A stretch of DNA of 64,000 nucleotides from Fontibacterium medardense (GTDB taxonomy: Bacteria > Pseudomonadota > Alphaproteobacteria > Pelagibacterales > Pelagibacteraceae), in NCBI GenBank assembly GCA_965235075.1, contig OZ249404.1, forward strand, positions 620,001 to 684,000. Reading direction: 5' to 3'. Both the position numbers and the translations under genes were made by a program. Shown one piece after another: positions 53,770-62,664 of this stretch (within the stretch, counting starts at the first letter, position 1; each line of letters opens with the position of its first letter). The notes below the pieces were generated by a model. That model was not told the DNA's origin, ran no database searches, and saw nothing but the letters and a program-made list of their open reading frames with translations.

Positions 53770-54686
53770 CTATTAGTAGAGGCATCATTAATTATCCATT
53801 TAACTAATTCATTAAAAGATATTCCGTAATAATTAGCAATCTCTGGAACTAAAGATAAACTTGTCATGCCTGGTTGAGTATTTACTTCAAGAATGTAAAT
53901 TTTATTAAGCTTATCAGATTCATTATATCTAAAATCTGATCTCGTTACTCCTCTGCAACCCAAAATATTATGAGCCTGCAAAGCCATATCTAAAATCTTT
54001 TTATAATCAGCTTCATTTATTTTAACAGGAATAATATGTTTTGTTTTAGCGTTAGCTGAATATTTTGCTTCATAATCATAAAAAGATCTTGTTGGTACAA
54101 TCTCTATCCCACCCAAGGCTTTTGAGCCCATCACTGCTACCTGTATCTCTCTTCCGGGGATATATTTTTCCAGAATTAAAAATGTGTATTTTTTTAATAG
54201 AGAGATAATTGTTTCTTCATCTGATTTCTTCGGTTCATTAAAAATATAAACACCTACACTTGATCCTTCGTTATTTGGTTTAACAACGCAAGGGTAGCCA
54301 ATTTTTGAACTTTGAAAATCTTCTAAAGTTTTAATAACCTGATACTCTGGAGAACTAATTTTGGTATCCTTAAAAATTTTTTTTGATGTTAGTTTATCCA
54401 TAGCAATTGCTGAAGATAAAATTCCTGAATGAGTGTAAGGTATTTTTAAATGTTCTAATAATCCCTGGATAGAACCATCTTCTCCAAATCTTCCATGCAG
54501 AGCATTAAAAACTTTATCAGGTTTATTCTTAATTAATTTTTCAATAAAATCATCTTTTGCGTCTAAACTTGTAACTTCAAAACCAATTTCGGTAAGCGCT
54601 TTTGCGCAAGCTTTACCGCTATCTAAGCTCACATCTCTTTCGGCAGATATCCCGCCCATTAAAACTGTAACTTTTTCTTTTTTCAT
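53766..54686 (-). CDS. ddl: D-alanine--D-alanine ligase
   Basis: A 306-residue ATP-grasp enzyme beginning KVTVLMGGISAERDVSLDSG, with ALHGRFGEDGSIQGLLE (about 63-79), KPNNEGSSVGV and the C-terminal LEVNTQPGMTSLSLVP. It joins two D-Ala for the peptidoglycan precursor that MurF adds. Its start overlaps murB by 4 bp (ATGA) and its end overlaps ftsQ by 4 bp, the usual murB-ddl-ftsQ order. Confidence 0.95.
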   Translation of the reverse strand: MKKEKVTVLMGGISAERDVSLDSGKACAKALTEIGFEVTSLDAKDDFIEKLIKNKPDKVFNALHGRFGEDGSIQGLLEHLKIPYTHSGILSSAIAMDKLTSKKIFKDTKISSPEYQVIKTLEDFQSSKIGYPCVVKPNNEGSSVGVYIFNEPKKSDEETIISLLKKYTFLILEKYIPGREIQVAVMGSKALGGIEIVPTRSFYDYEAKYSANAKTKHIIPVKINEADYKKILDMALQAHNILGCRGVTRSDFRYNESDKLNKIYILEVNTQPGMTSLSLVPEIANYYGISFNELVKWIINDASTNR

Positions 54687-55591
54687 TTTGTTCCTACAAC
54701 TTCTAGCTCGAGCTCTAAGTTTATATTAGTTTTTTTAAAAACTTCATTTTGTATATTTTTAATTAAATTTTCTGCATCCTCAGAACTTGCTTTACCTAAA
54801 TTCTCTAAAAAATTACAATGTAAATTAGACAGTTTAATTCCACCTACCTTAAAATCAGCACAACCAGACTCTTTTATTAATTTCCAAGCTTTTTTATCTG
54901 AATTATTTGGATTTTTAAAAGTACTTCCGCCTGTTTTGATCTTCTGCGGTTGGTCAGTATCTTTTTTATTTTTTAAATTCTTCATTATTTCTAATACCTT
55001 TTGTTTTTCAAGAAAAGATCCTTTCATTTCAATATTTGTAATAATCTGATTTTTAGTAAGAGAACTGTGACGATAAGAAAAATTAATATCTTTGTTATTA
55101 ATAATTTTAATCTCTCCATTCATATCAATTACTGAAATACTCAATACTACTTTGGATATATCGCTACCATAACAACCTGAGTTCATAACTACGCCACCTG
55201 CAATCGTTCCAGGAATACAATATAAAAATTCAAAACCAGTTAAATTATTATTAGCCGCATATTCAGCCAAAAGTGATTTTTGGGTTGCTGGTCCGCAATT
55301 TATAATATCATTATTAATTTTTATATAATCAAAATCTTTTCCAAATTTAATAGCCACCCCGTCAAATCCTTTATCTCTAATTAGTAAATTTGAACCAGAG
55401 CCAACTACAATAATTGGAAGATGTTGGTTATTATTTTTTAAAAATATTTGTAAATCTTTTAAATCTTTTGGCTTAAAAAAAAATTTTGCTTTTCCACCAA
55501 TTCCGAGCCAATTAGATTTAGATAGATCAAAATTTTCTCTCAACTCTCCTTGAAGATTTTTTTTAAGTTGCAAATAAAAATTAATGCTCAT
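54683..55591 (-). CDS. murB: UDP-N-acetylenolpyruvoylglucosamine reductase
   Basis: A 302-residue FAD enzyme of the short (type II) MurB class. WLGIGGKAKFF, VGSGSNLLIRDKGFDGV and the PGTIAGGVVMNSGCYGSDIS region bind FAD, and GGSTFKNP contains the catalytic Ser. It reduces enolpyruvyl-UDP-GlcNAc to UDP-MurNAc, the substrate of MurC. It overlaps murC by 11 bp and ddl by 4 bp. Confidence 0.95.
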   Translation of the reverse strand: MSINFYLQLKKNLQGELRENFDLSKSNWLGIGGKAKFFFKPKDLKDLQIFLKNNNQHLPIIVVGSGSNLLIRDKGFDGVAIKFGKDFDYIKINNDIINCGPATQKSLLAEYAANNNLTGFEFLYCIPGTIAGGVVMNSGCYGSDISKVVLSISVIDMNGEIKIINNKDINFSYRHSSLTKNQIITNIEMKGSFLEKQKVLEIMKNLKNKKDTDQPQKIKTGGSTFKNPNNSDKKAWKLIKESGCADFKVGGIKLSNLHCNFLENLGKASSEDAENLIKNIQNEVFKKTNINLELELEVVGTK

Positions 55592-56987
55592 TTTTTAAGT
55601 TAATAGCAATTTCTCTAATCCAACTACTAATACTTCCAGCGCCCATACAAACAATAACTTCATTTCCATAAGTATGACGTTTTATAAATCTTTCTAAATC
55701 AAATTGATTTTCTATGCATATCACATCTTTTTTTGAATTTTTTTTGATTAGCTTAGCCAATTCATAATGGTTAATATTTTTTATTGGTTTCTCACTAGCT
55801 GCATAAATAGGACATAACACAACTAAATCACTATCTTTAAAAGCATTTGCAAATTCTTTTTTTAAAGAAGCGACTCTTGAATATCTGTGGGGCTGAAATA
55901 CTGTTACAATTTTTTTGCCTTTAAAACCTGACTTAATAGCATTCAAAACCGAAGTAATCTCTGTTGGGTGGTGAGCATAATCATCATAAATATCACTTCC
56001 TCTAAAATTAGTGATTTTAGTTAATCTTCTTTGTACACCCAAAAAATTTTTTAAAGTTTTTTTGATAATATTATTTTTAATACCTAAACTTTTAGCAACA
56101 CCAATGGCAGCGGTTGCATTAAGAACATTGTGTCGTCCCAATAAATTTAATTCAATGTTTTTAATATGCTTAATTTTATTGTTGAGTTTTACAGATATAT
56201 TAAAAAACATCATTTTTCCCGAATTCTTCACATTATAAGGATGAAGATCTGATCCATTTCCAAAACCATAAGTGATAATATTAGACTTATTCTTTTTTCT
56301 TAAAATCTTTTTTAAAAATTTATCATCAGTACAAACAAATGATTTACCAATTAAAGGTGTCTTATTTATAAATGTTTCAAAACTTTTATATAAATTATTA
56401 AAATTTTTATAATAATCTAAATGTTCCTTATCAATATTGCTAACAACGGAATAAGTGATGGGTATTTTTAAAAAACTACCATCAGATTCATCTGCTTCAA
56501 CTACCGCCCAATCTCCTTTTCCAAACAACGCATTTGAATTAATTGAATTTAATATTCCGCCATTAATAATCATTGGATCTAGTTTTGCTTTAGACAAGAT
56601 CGTTGATATCAATGAAGTGATTGTTGTTTTTCCATGAGCTCCACTAATAACAATATTTTTTTTTAACTTAACAATCTCAGAAAGCATCTCTACTCTCTGA
56701 ATAACTGGTATTTTTTTTCTTTTTGCCTCTTTTAACTCAGGATTATCTTTGCCAATTGCAGACGAAAATACAACTAATTTAGAATTTCCTACATTTTTTT
56801 TTGCGTGATTAAAAAAAACCTTCAATCCAAGCTTTTGTAATCTTTTTATATTTTTATTGTTTCTTGATGGATCACTGCCCTGAACTTTAAAACCAATATT
56901 ATGCATGATTTCAGCAATGCCGCTCATTCCTATTCCTCCTATGCCAATAAAATGAACTTGATCATTGGTTGTAATTTTAAAAGTCAT
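55581..56987 (-). CDS. murC: UDP-N-acetylmuramate--L-alanine ligase
   Basis: A 468-residue Mur ligase. HFIGIGGIGMSGIAEIM (12-28) binds the uridine part, the P-loop is SGAHGKTTITSLI near 115-127, and EADESDGSF and DDYAHHPTEI are the metal and substrate motifs that set MurC apart from other Mur ligases. It adds the first amino acid, L-Ala. Its ATG overlaps the murG stop by 4 bp (ATGA). Confidence 0.97.
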   Translation of the reverse strand: MTFKITTNDQVHFIGIGGIGMSGIAEIMHNIGFKVQGSDPSRNNKNIKRLQKLGLKVFFNHAKKNVGNSKLVVFSSAIGKDNPELKEAKRKKIPVIQRVEMLSEIVKLKKNIVISGAHGKTTITSLISTILSKAKLDPMIINGGILNSINSNALFGKGDWAVVEADESDGSFLKIPITYSVVSNIDKEHLDYYKNFNNLYKSFETFINKTPLIGKSFVCTDDKFLKKILRKKNKSNIITYGFGNGSDLHPYNVKNSGKMMFFNISVKLNNKIKHIKNIELNLLGRHNVLNATAAIGVAKSLGIKNNIIKKTLKNFLGVQRRLTKITNFRGSDIYDDYAHHPTEITSVLNAIKSGFKGKKIVTVFQPHRYSRVASLKKEFANAFKDSDLVVLCPIYAASEKPIKNINHYELAKLIKKNSKKDVICIENQFDLERFIKRHTYGNEVIVCMGAGSISSWIREIAINLKNEH

Positions 56988-58063
56988 GCTAGAATTTTAT
57001 TAATTTCTTTTTCAAAAATTTCATTAACATCTCTTTTGGATAATTCTTTTAATTTGCTCTTTTTTTCAAGTAACTTTTCCTTATTTCGTATCAATTCTGT
57101 GACTAAATCAAATAATTTTTCGCTGCTTAGATCCTGCTGATCAATAAGCCAGCAAGCATTCATTCTAAAAAAATAATCCGCGTTATAAAATTGATGATTA
57201 TCCAACGAGTCTTTAAATGGGATGGCTATAAATGGTATCTCTAAAAAAGCTAATTCTGATAATGTTGAAGAACCAGCTCTTGTAATAACTAAATCTGATA
57301 GGGTCATATACTTTTCAATATTTGGCTCAAAGTTAAAGATGGTAACATTAGAATTATTTTTATAAGAAAGATCTATTTTCAATTCTTGTTCTTTATTACC
57401 AACTTGATGAAAAATTCTTATTTTTTTATTTAAATTAAATAATTTATTTAACGACTGAGGTAATACTTTGCTAAAAATTTCTGCACCTTGACTGCCACCA
57501 ATAACAAGCAAAGTAAAATCAAAATTACTGTCTTTTTCAAAAGAACTATTATCTTTTGCCATATGAATTTGCTCTCTAATTAGTTGTCCAACAAAAATAT
57601 TTTTATCATTATTAATATTTAAATTTTTTAATGGGTATCCTGTGAATATTTTTAACGAACTATTTAAAAAAAATTTATTAACCCTTCCAACTACAGAATT
57701 TGTTTCGTAAATAGCAAATTTTTTGTTGAGTAATCTTGCCGCTAATAAAACTGGAAAAGAAACATAACCACCTGAACCAATAATCAATTGTGGTTTCTTA
57801 AATAAAATAAAAAAAATTGAATATAAAAATGAAATAAATATTAAAAAAATCGAATAAATTAATGCTAAACCGCTCTTTCCTGTTGGTGTTTTTACATTAA
57901 TAAAGTTAATATTTTTTATACTAATTTTATTTATAAATTTTTTTGCCCTATAATCAGTAACGACATCTACATTGAAATTTTTTTTTTCTAAATATTGAGC
58001 AAGAGATATTGCTGGAAATATATGTCCTCCTGTCCCACCAGTACAAATTAAAATCTTTTTCAT
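56984..58063 (-). CDS. murG: Undecaprenyl-PP-MurNAc-pentapeptide GlcNAc transferase
   Basis: A 359-residue GT28 glycosyltransferase that turns lipid I into lipid II at the inner membrane face. GGTGGHIFPAISLA at the very start and GGSQGAEIFS and TRAGSSTLSELAFLEIPFIA later are the three conserved G-loops and acceptor motifs. The frame is open nine codons further upstream, but I place the start at 58063, because that ATG shares one base with the ftsW stop (TAATG), as in neighbouring genes, and because MurG proteins begin right at this point. Confidence 0.95.
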   Translation of the reverse strand: MKKILICTGGTGGHIFPAISLAQYLEKKNFNVDVVTDYRAKKFINKISIKNINFINVKTPTGKSGLALIYSIFLIFISFLYSIFFILFKKPQLIIGSGGYVSFPVLLAARLLNKKFAIYETNSVVGRVNKFFLNSSLKIFTGYPLKNLNINNDKNIFVGQLIREQIHMAKDNSSFEKDSNFDFTLLVIGGSQGAEIFSKVLPQSLNKLFNLNKKIRIFHQVGNKEQELKIDLSYKNNSNVTIFNFEPNIEKYMTLSDLVITRAGSSTLSELAFLEIPFIAIPFKDSLDNHQFYNADYFFRMNACWLIDQQDLSSEKLFDLVTELIRNKEKLLEKKSKLKELSKRDVNEIFEKEINKILA

Positions 58064-59187
58064 TAAGATAGTTTTCTTTTTGTAAAACAAAGTAATATTC
58101 CAAATATTATTCCAGTACCAATCATAGATGAGCCTCCGTAACTTATGAAAGGAAAAGTCATTCCTTTGTTTGGAAGTATATTTAAAGTAACCCCCAAGTT
58201 AATAATGGACTGTAAATAAACTAAACAGGACAATCCTATTAATGCTAATTTTCTAAAAAGATTATTTTCACTATTAAATTGCGAAAAAACTCGTAAAAAA
58301 ATAAAAGTTATTATTAAAAAAATTAATAATATCATCAAAATACCAAATTCTTCGCCAATAACTGCTAAAACAAAATCTGTATGTGCCTCAGGAACCCTCT
58401 CTTTTAATATTCCTTCGCCTATTCCTCTTCCTGTAAATCCACCTTGTTTTATTGCCTCTAGTGCTTTTTGTGTTTGTAAATTATCTCCTTTATTAGGGTC
58501 GATAAAAGTTTTTAATCTTCTAAAAATATAAGAAAATCTTTCACTAAATAATAATATTACCGATGTAATTCCTATAAAAATAACTGATCCTAAAGAAATA
58601 AGAAGAACAATGCTAACTCCAGAAATAAATATTAAAATTAACCAAACCGAAAAAATAAGTAAACTTTGGCCCACATCAGGTTGATTGAGTAATAATAATA
58701 AAGAAAAAAATAATACACAAAAACTATAAAAAATTCTTAATTTAAGATCTCCAATTTTTGAATTAGAAATAATTAAAGAGCATAATAAAATAAAAAAAGG
58801 CTTATAAATTTCGACTGGTTGAAATCTGAAAAAAATCAAATTGATCCACCTTTTAGATCCTTTAACCTCAACTCCAAATATTAAAACTGATAACAATAAA
58901 AAAGAGGTGATTATAAAACCTAAAATGCAATATTTCTCTATTTGCTTTGCATCCAATAAGGACAATGAGGCTAAAATTAAAAAACTAATAGAAGCAAATA
59001 AAATATGCTTTGCTATTAAAAAATAATCTGTTTTATATATTTTTTCTGAAGCGATACTGGATGTAGAAGTATAGGCAAAAAATATTCCTAAAAGCATTAA
59101 AGAGATTATTAGAATAAATAGTAGTTTATCAATATTCCGCCACCACAAAGCTAGTTGATTTGTGTTAGTTCTGCCAAAATTGATCAT
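58063..59187 (-). CDS. ftsW: Lipid II polymerase FtsW
   Basis: A 374-residue SEDS protein with about ten membrane helices. Conserved parts are FFRFQPVEIYKPFFI (about 118-132), LNQPDVGQS, the large loop with EAHTDFVLAVIGEEFG and the C-terminal PFISYGGSSMIGTGI. It polymerises lipid II at the septum together with FtsI. Its stop shares one base with the murG start; its start overlaps murD by 4 bp. Confidence 0.95.
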   Translation of the reverse strand: MINFGRTNTNQLALWWRNIDKLLFILIISLMLLGIFFAYTSTSSIASEKIYKTDYFLIAKHILFASISFLILASLSLLDAKQIEKYCILGFIITSFLLLSVLIFGVEVKGSKRWINLIFFRFQPVEIYKPFFILLCSLIISNSKIGDLKLRIFYSFCVLFFSLLLLLNQPDVGQSLLIFSVWLILIFISGVSIVLLISLGSVIFIGITSVILLFSERFSYIFRRLKTFIDPNKGDNLQTQKALEAIKQGGFTGRGIGEGILKERVPEAHTDFVLAVIGEEFGILMILLIFLIITFIFLRVFSQFNSENNLFRKLALIGLSCLVYLQSIINLGVTLNILPNKGMTFPFISYGGSSMIGTGIIFGILLCFTKRKLS

Positions 59188-60485
59188 GAATATTTTTTTA
59201 CTAACTGTTTAAAAGTATTACCGCGATGTTCAAAATTTTTATACTGGTCAAAAGAAGCGGCTGAAGGGCTTAACAGTATAACTTGTTTTAAATTCCGGTA
59301 ATTTTTTGATTCCCTTAAAGCTGATAGCAATGCATTCTTAAGAGTGTGACTAGTACTGTGTTTTACAGTAGTTTTAATTTGTTTCAGAAAAAAATTTATA
59401 TTTTTTCCAATAATATAAGCTCTCAATATAGATTTCTTAAATTTGCTAACAATTATCCTGTCTTTTGCTTTAGCGAGCCCCCCGAGAATCCAGTGAATAT
59501 TTTTATAACTATTTAAAGCAACTTCTGTTGATGAAAAATTTGTGGCTTTGGAATCGTTTATAAAAGTTATATTATTTTTTACTTTTATAATTTCTTGTCT
59601 ATGAGGAAGTCCTTTAAAATCTTTAATTGTTTTTAAATAAACATTTTTTGATATTTTAAACAATTTGGCAATCTGTAGCGCAATATAAAGACAATTTTTA
59701 AAATGAAGTCCTCTCAACGGTGAACTAATTAAATTATCTTTAATTTTGTGATGAATATTTTTTTTAATTAACTCTATATTTTTTTGATTATATTTCTCAG
59801 ATTTTAAAATATTAAATATTTTTGATTGTTTGTCGCTACTCAAATCTAAAAAACCGATGCCTGTTTTTTCTAATCCTTTAAAAATTTTAAGCTTGGCTGA
59901 GATGTATTTGCTAAAATTTTGATGCCTTTCGAGATGATCCGGACTAATATTTAATAAAATTGAAACTGAACTTGGTAGTCGTGAAGAATAGTCGAGCTGA
60001 TAAGATGACAGCTCAAGCACAAAAATCGCGGATTTTTCTTTATATGGCAAATCTAAGACGGGAGTTCCATAATTTCCTCCAAGATAAACTTTCTTTTTTG
60101 AATTTTTTAACAAATCATAAATTAATTTGCACATTGTAGATTTGCCATTCGTGCCAGTCACCATAATAACTTTTTGATCTTTAATAGAACTACAAAATAA
60201 ATCCAGATCAGTAATAATTTTGTTTTTATTTTTATAAAAAAATAACTTTTTTGAATGTGAATAGATATTAATTCCTGGGGATATAACTATAAAATCATAA
60301 CTACTCTTAAACCAATCTTTGTTGACTCGATATTTATTCTTAAATTTTTCTCTTAATTGTTTGTTATCATCCCAGCACTCAATATTTGCCTTATTTTTTT
60401 TTAATTGAGATAAAGTTGCATGTCCGCTGACTCCAAGACCAAAAACTAAAAATTTTTTTTTGCTACACTGTTCTAGTGAGAGCAT
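59184..60485 (-). CDS. murD: UDP-N-acetylmuramoylalanine--D-glutamate ligase
   Basis: A 433-residue Mur ligase with FLVFGLGVSGHATL (12-25), the P-loop GTNGKST (111-117), NISPDHLERHQNF and the NDSKATNFSSTEVAL motif typical of MurD. It adds D-Glu to UDP-MurNAc-L-Ala. The ATG shares a base with the stop of the downstream mraY copy (TAATG), so it is tightly coupled. The C-terminal domain has the usual LSPSAASFDQYKNFEHRG ending. Confidence 0.96.
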   Translation of the reverse strand: MLSLEQCSKKKFLVFGLGVSGHATLSQLKKNKANIECWDDNKQLREKFKNKYRVNKDWFKSSYDFIVISPGINIYSHSKKLFFYKNKNKIITDLDLFCSSIKDQKVIMVTGTNGKSTMCKLIYDLLKNSKKKVYLGGNYGTPVLDLPYKEKSAIFVLELSSYQLDYSSRLPSSVSILLNISPDHLERHQNFSKYISAKLKIFKGLEKTGIGFLDLSSDKQSKIFNILKSEKYNQKNIELIKKNIHHKIKDNLISSPLRGLHFKNCLYIALQIAKLFKISKNVYLKTIKDFKGLPHRQEIIKVKNNITFINDSKATNFSSTEVALNSYKNIHWILGGLAKAKDRIIVSKFKKSILRAYIIGKNINFFLKQIKTTVKHSTSHTLKNALLSALRESKNYRNLKQVILLSPSAASFDQYKNFEHRGNTFKQLVKKYS

Positions 60486-61573
60486 TATCTTAATTTAAGA
60501 GATGCAAGACCTACTAAAGCAAAAACTATCGCTATAATCCAAAACCTAATTACAACTGTAGATTCGCTCCAACCTTTTTTTTCAAAATGATGATGCAAGG
60601 GGGCCATTTGAAAAACTCTTTTTCCTGTTAATTTAAAAGAAGCAACTTGTATGATAACTGACAAAGCTTCTAGCACAAAGAGACCGCTGACAATCGCTAA
60701 TACTATTTCATGTTTAGTTATAATTCCAATCGCTCCAAGTGCTGCTCCCAAAGATAACGAACCAGTGTCCCCCATAAAAACTTTGGCTGGAGGAGAATTG
60801 AACCATAAAAATCCTAAACCGGCACCTATCATTGCCCCTAAAAAAATACAGATTTCTCCTGTGTTTTTTATATAAGCTAATTGAAGATATTTTGAAAAAA
60901 TAATATTGCCCGATACATAAGCGATAAATGCAAAAGTTAATGCAACTAGAATGACGGGAACAATCGCAAGTCCATCAAGGCCATCTGTTAAATTAACAGC
61001 ATTAGATGATCCAACAATAACTACTAGACCAAATATAAAATAAAAAATTCCAATATTTAAGACAAAATTCTTAAGCAAAGGAAAATAAATTTTGTAATTA
61101 AGTTCTGCCTCAGTATTTAAAATTACTAAATATATAACAATTGTACCACTTAAAATTTGCAAAAAAAATTTTAATTTTGCGCTAATACCTTTAGAATTAT
61201 TTTTAACAACCTTTATATAGTCATCAACAAAACCAATTGCTCCAAAACTTAATAAGCAAAAAATTAATATCAAAACATATTTATTTGTAAGATCGGCCCA
61301 CAATAAAGTTGAAAATAAAATACTTAAAATAATTATTAATCCTCCCATAGTAGGTGTTCCTGATTTTTTTATTATATGAGATAAAGGGCCATCATTTCGA
61401 ATAGGTTGGCCATGCTTTTGAAATGATTTTAATTTAGCAATCAAGTTCTCTCCAACTAAAAGTACAAATGCTAATGAAGTGACAAGTGATATTCCTGTTC
61501 TGAAGGTAATATATTTAAAAACATTAAAAGCGCTAATTTCTGAGGAAAAATATTTAAAAAAAAAATATAGCAT
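60485..61573 (-). CDS. mraY: Phospho-MurNAc-pentapeptide translocase, downstream copy of exact duplicate
   Basis: A 362-residue, ten-helix enzyme that joins UDP-MurNAc-pentapeptide to undecaprenyl phosphate to give lipid I. Catalytic and metal motifs are FVDDYIKV (Asp117, Asp118), NLTDGLDGLA near 192-201 and HHHFEKKGW near 322. The protein is identical to that of the gene just upstream, and the 1089 bases also appear identical. Its ATG follows the stop of the upstream copy directly (TAAATG), with no spacer; its own stop overlaps murD by one base in the normal way. Either a very recent duplication or an assembly artefact. Confidence 0.9.
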   Translation of the reverse strand: MLYFFFKYFSSEISAFNVFKYITFRTGISLVTSLAFVLLVGENLIAKLKSFQKHGQPIRNDGPLSHIIKKSGTPTMGGLIIILSILFSTLLWADLTNKYVLILIFCLLSFGAIGFVDDYIKVVKNNSKGISAKLKFFLQILSGTIVIYLVILNTEAELNYKIYFPLLKNFVLNIGIFYFIFGLVVIVGSSNAVNLTDGLDGLAIVPVILVALTFAFIAYVSGNIIFSKYLQLAYIKNTGEICIFLGAMIGAGLGFLWFNSPPAKVFMGDTGSLSLGAALGAIGIITKHEIVLAIVSGLFVLEALSVIIQVASFKLTGKRVFQMAPLHHHFEKKGWSESTVVIRFWIIAIVFALVGLASLKLR

Positions 61574-62662
61574 TTATCTTAATTTAAGAGATGCAAGACC
61601 TACTAAAGCAAAAACTATCGCTATAATCCAAAACCTAATTACAACTGTAGATTCGCTCCAACCTTTTTTTTCAAAATGATGATGCAAGGGGGCCATTTGA
61701 AAAACTCTTTTTCCTGTTAATTTAAAAGAAGCAACTTGTATGATAACTGACAAAGCTTCTAGCACAAAGAGACCGCTGACAATCGCTAATACTATTTCAT
61801 GTTTAGTTATAATTCCAATCGCTCCAAGTGCTGCTCCCAAAGATAACGAACCAGTGTCCCCCATAAAAACTTTGGCTGGAGGAGAATTGAACCATAAAAA
61901 TCCTAAACCGGCACCTATCATTGCCCCTAAAAAAATACAGATTTCTCCTGTGTTTTTTATATAAGCTAATTGAAGATATTTTGAAAAAATAATATTGCCC
62001 GATACATAAGCGATAAATGCAAAAGTTAATGCAACTAGAATGACGGGAACAATCGCAAGTCCATCAAGGCCATCTGTTAAATTAACAGCATTAGATGATC
62101 CAACAATAACTACTAGACCAAATATAAAATAAAAAATTCCAATATTTAAGACAAAATTCTTAAGCAAAGGAAAATAAATTTTGTAATTAAGTTCTGCCTC
62201 AGTATTTAAAATTACTAAATATATAACAATTGTACCACTTAAAATTTGCAAAAAAAATTTTAATTTTGCGCTAATACCTTTAGAATTATTTTTAACAACC
62301 TTTATATAGTCATCAACAAAACCAATTGCTCCAAAACTTAATAAGCAAAAAATTAATATCAAAACATATTTATTTGTAAGATCGGCCCACAATAAAGTTG
62401 AAAATAAAATACTTAAAATAATTATTAATCCTCCCATAGTAGGTGTTCCTGATTTTTTTATTATATGAGATAAAGGGCCATCATTTCGAATAGGTTGGCC
62501 ATGCTTTTGAAATGATTTTAATTTAGCAATCAAGTTCTCTCCAACTAAAAGTACAAATGCTAATGAAGTGACAAGTGATATTCCTGTTCTGAAGGTAATA
62601 TATTTAAAAACATTAAAAGCGCTAATTTCTGAGGAAAAATATTTAAAAAAAAAATATAGCAT
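61574..62662 (-). CDS. mraY: Phospho-MurNAc-pentapeptide translocase, upstream copy of exact duplicate
   Basis: Identical in protein sequence (362 residues) to the following gene, with the same FVDDYIKV, NLTDGLDGLA and HHHFEKKGW motifs, and a full set of membrane helices. Begins two bases after the murF stop, the usual murF-mraY spacing. Both copies are intact and could be expressed from the same message, doubling MraY relative to its neighbours if the duplication is real. Nothing marks one copy as decaying, so if real it is very young. Confidence 0.9.
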   Translation of the reverse strand: MLYFFFKYFSSEISAFNVFKYITFRTGISLVTSLAFVLLVGENLIAKLKSFQKHGQPIRNDGPLSHIIKKSGTPTMGGLIIILSILFSTLLWADLTNKYVLILIFCLLSFGAIGFVDDYIKVVKNNSKGISAKLKFFLQILSGTIVIYLVILNTEAELNYKIYFPLLKNFVLNIGIFYFIFGLVVIVGSSNAVNLTDGLDGLAIVPVILVALTFAFIAYVSGNIIFSKYLQLAYIKNTGEICIFLGAMIGAGLGFLWFNSPPAKVFMGDTGSLSLGAALGAIGIITKHEIVLAIVSGLFVLEALSVIIQVASFKLTGKRVFQMAPLHHHFEKKGWSESTVVIRFWIIAIVFALVGLASLKLR

Positions 62663-62664
62663 TA

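Larger units (their letters stand above)
60485..62662. repeat. Exact tandem duplication, two units of 1089 bp
   Basis: Unit A is 60485-61573 and unit B 61574-62662. Every block compared between the two is the same. The unit is precisely the mraY reading frame, start codon to stop codon, and the units differ at once outside it, except for one shared T at the right edge. No inverted repeats, target-site duplications or transposase are seen. Confidence 0.95.

Noticed and set aside
61740..61964. 74-codon plus-strand ORF, present twice (also 60651-60875)
   Set aside because: It is the antisense of mraY and is doubled only because mraY is doubled.
60485..62662. Mobile element as cause of the mraY duplication
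   Set aside because: No terminal inverted repeats, target-site duplication or transposase gene; the unit is the mraY frame only.
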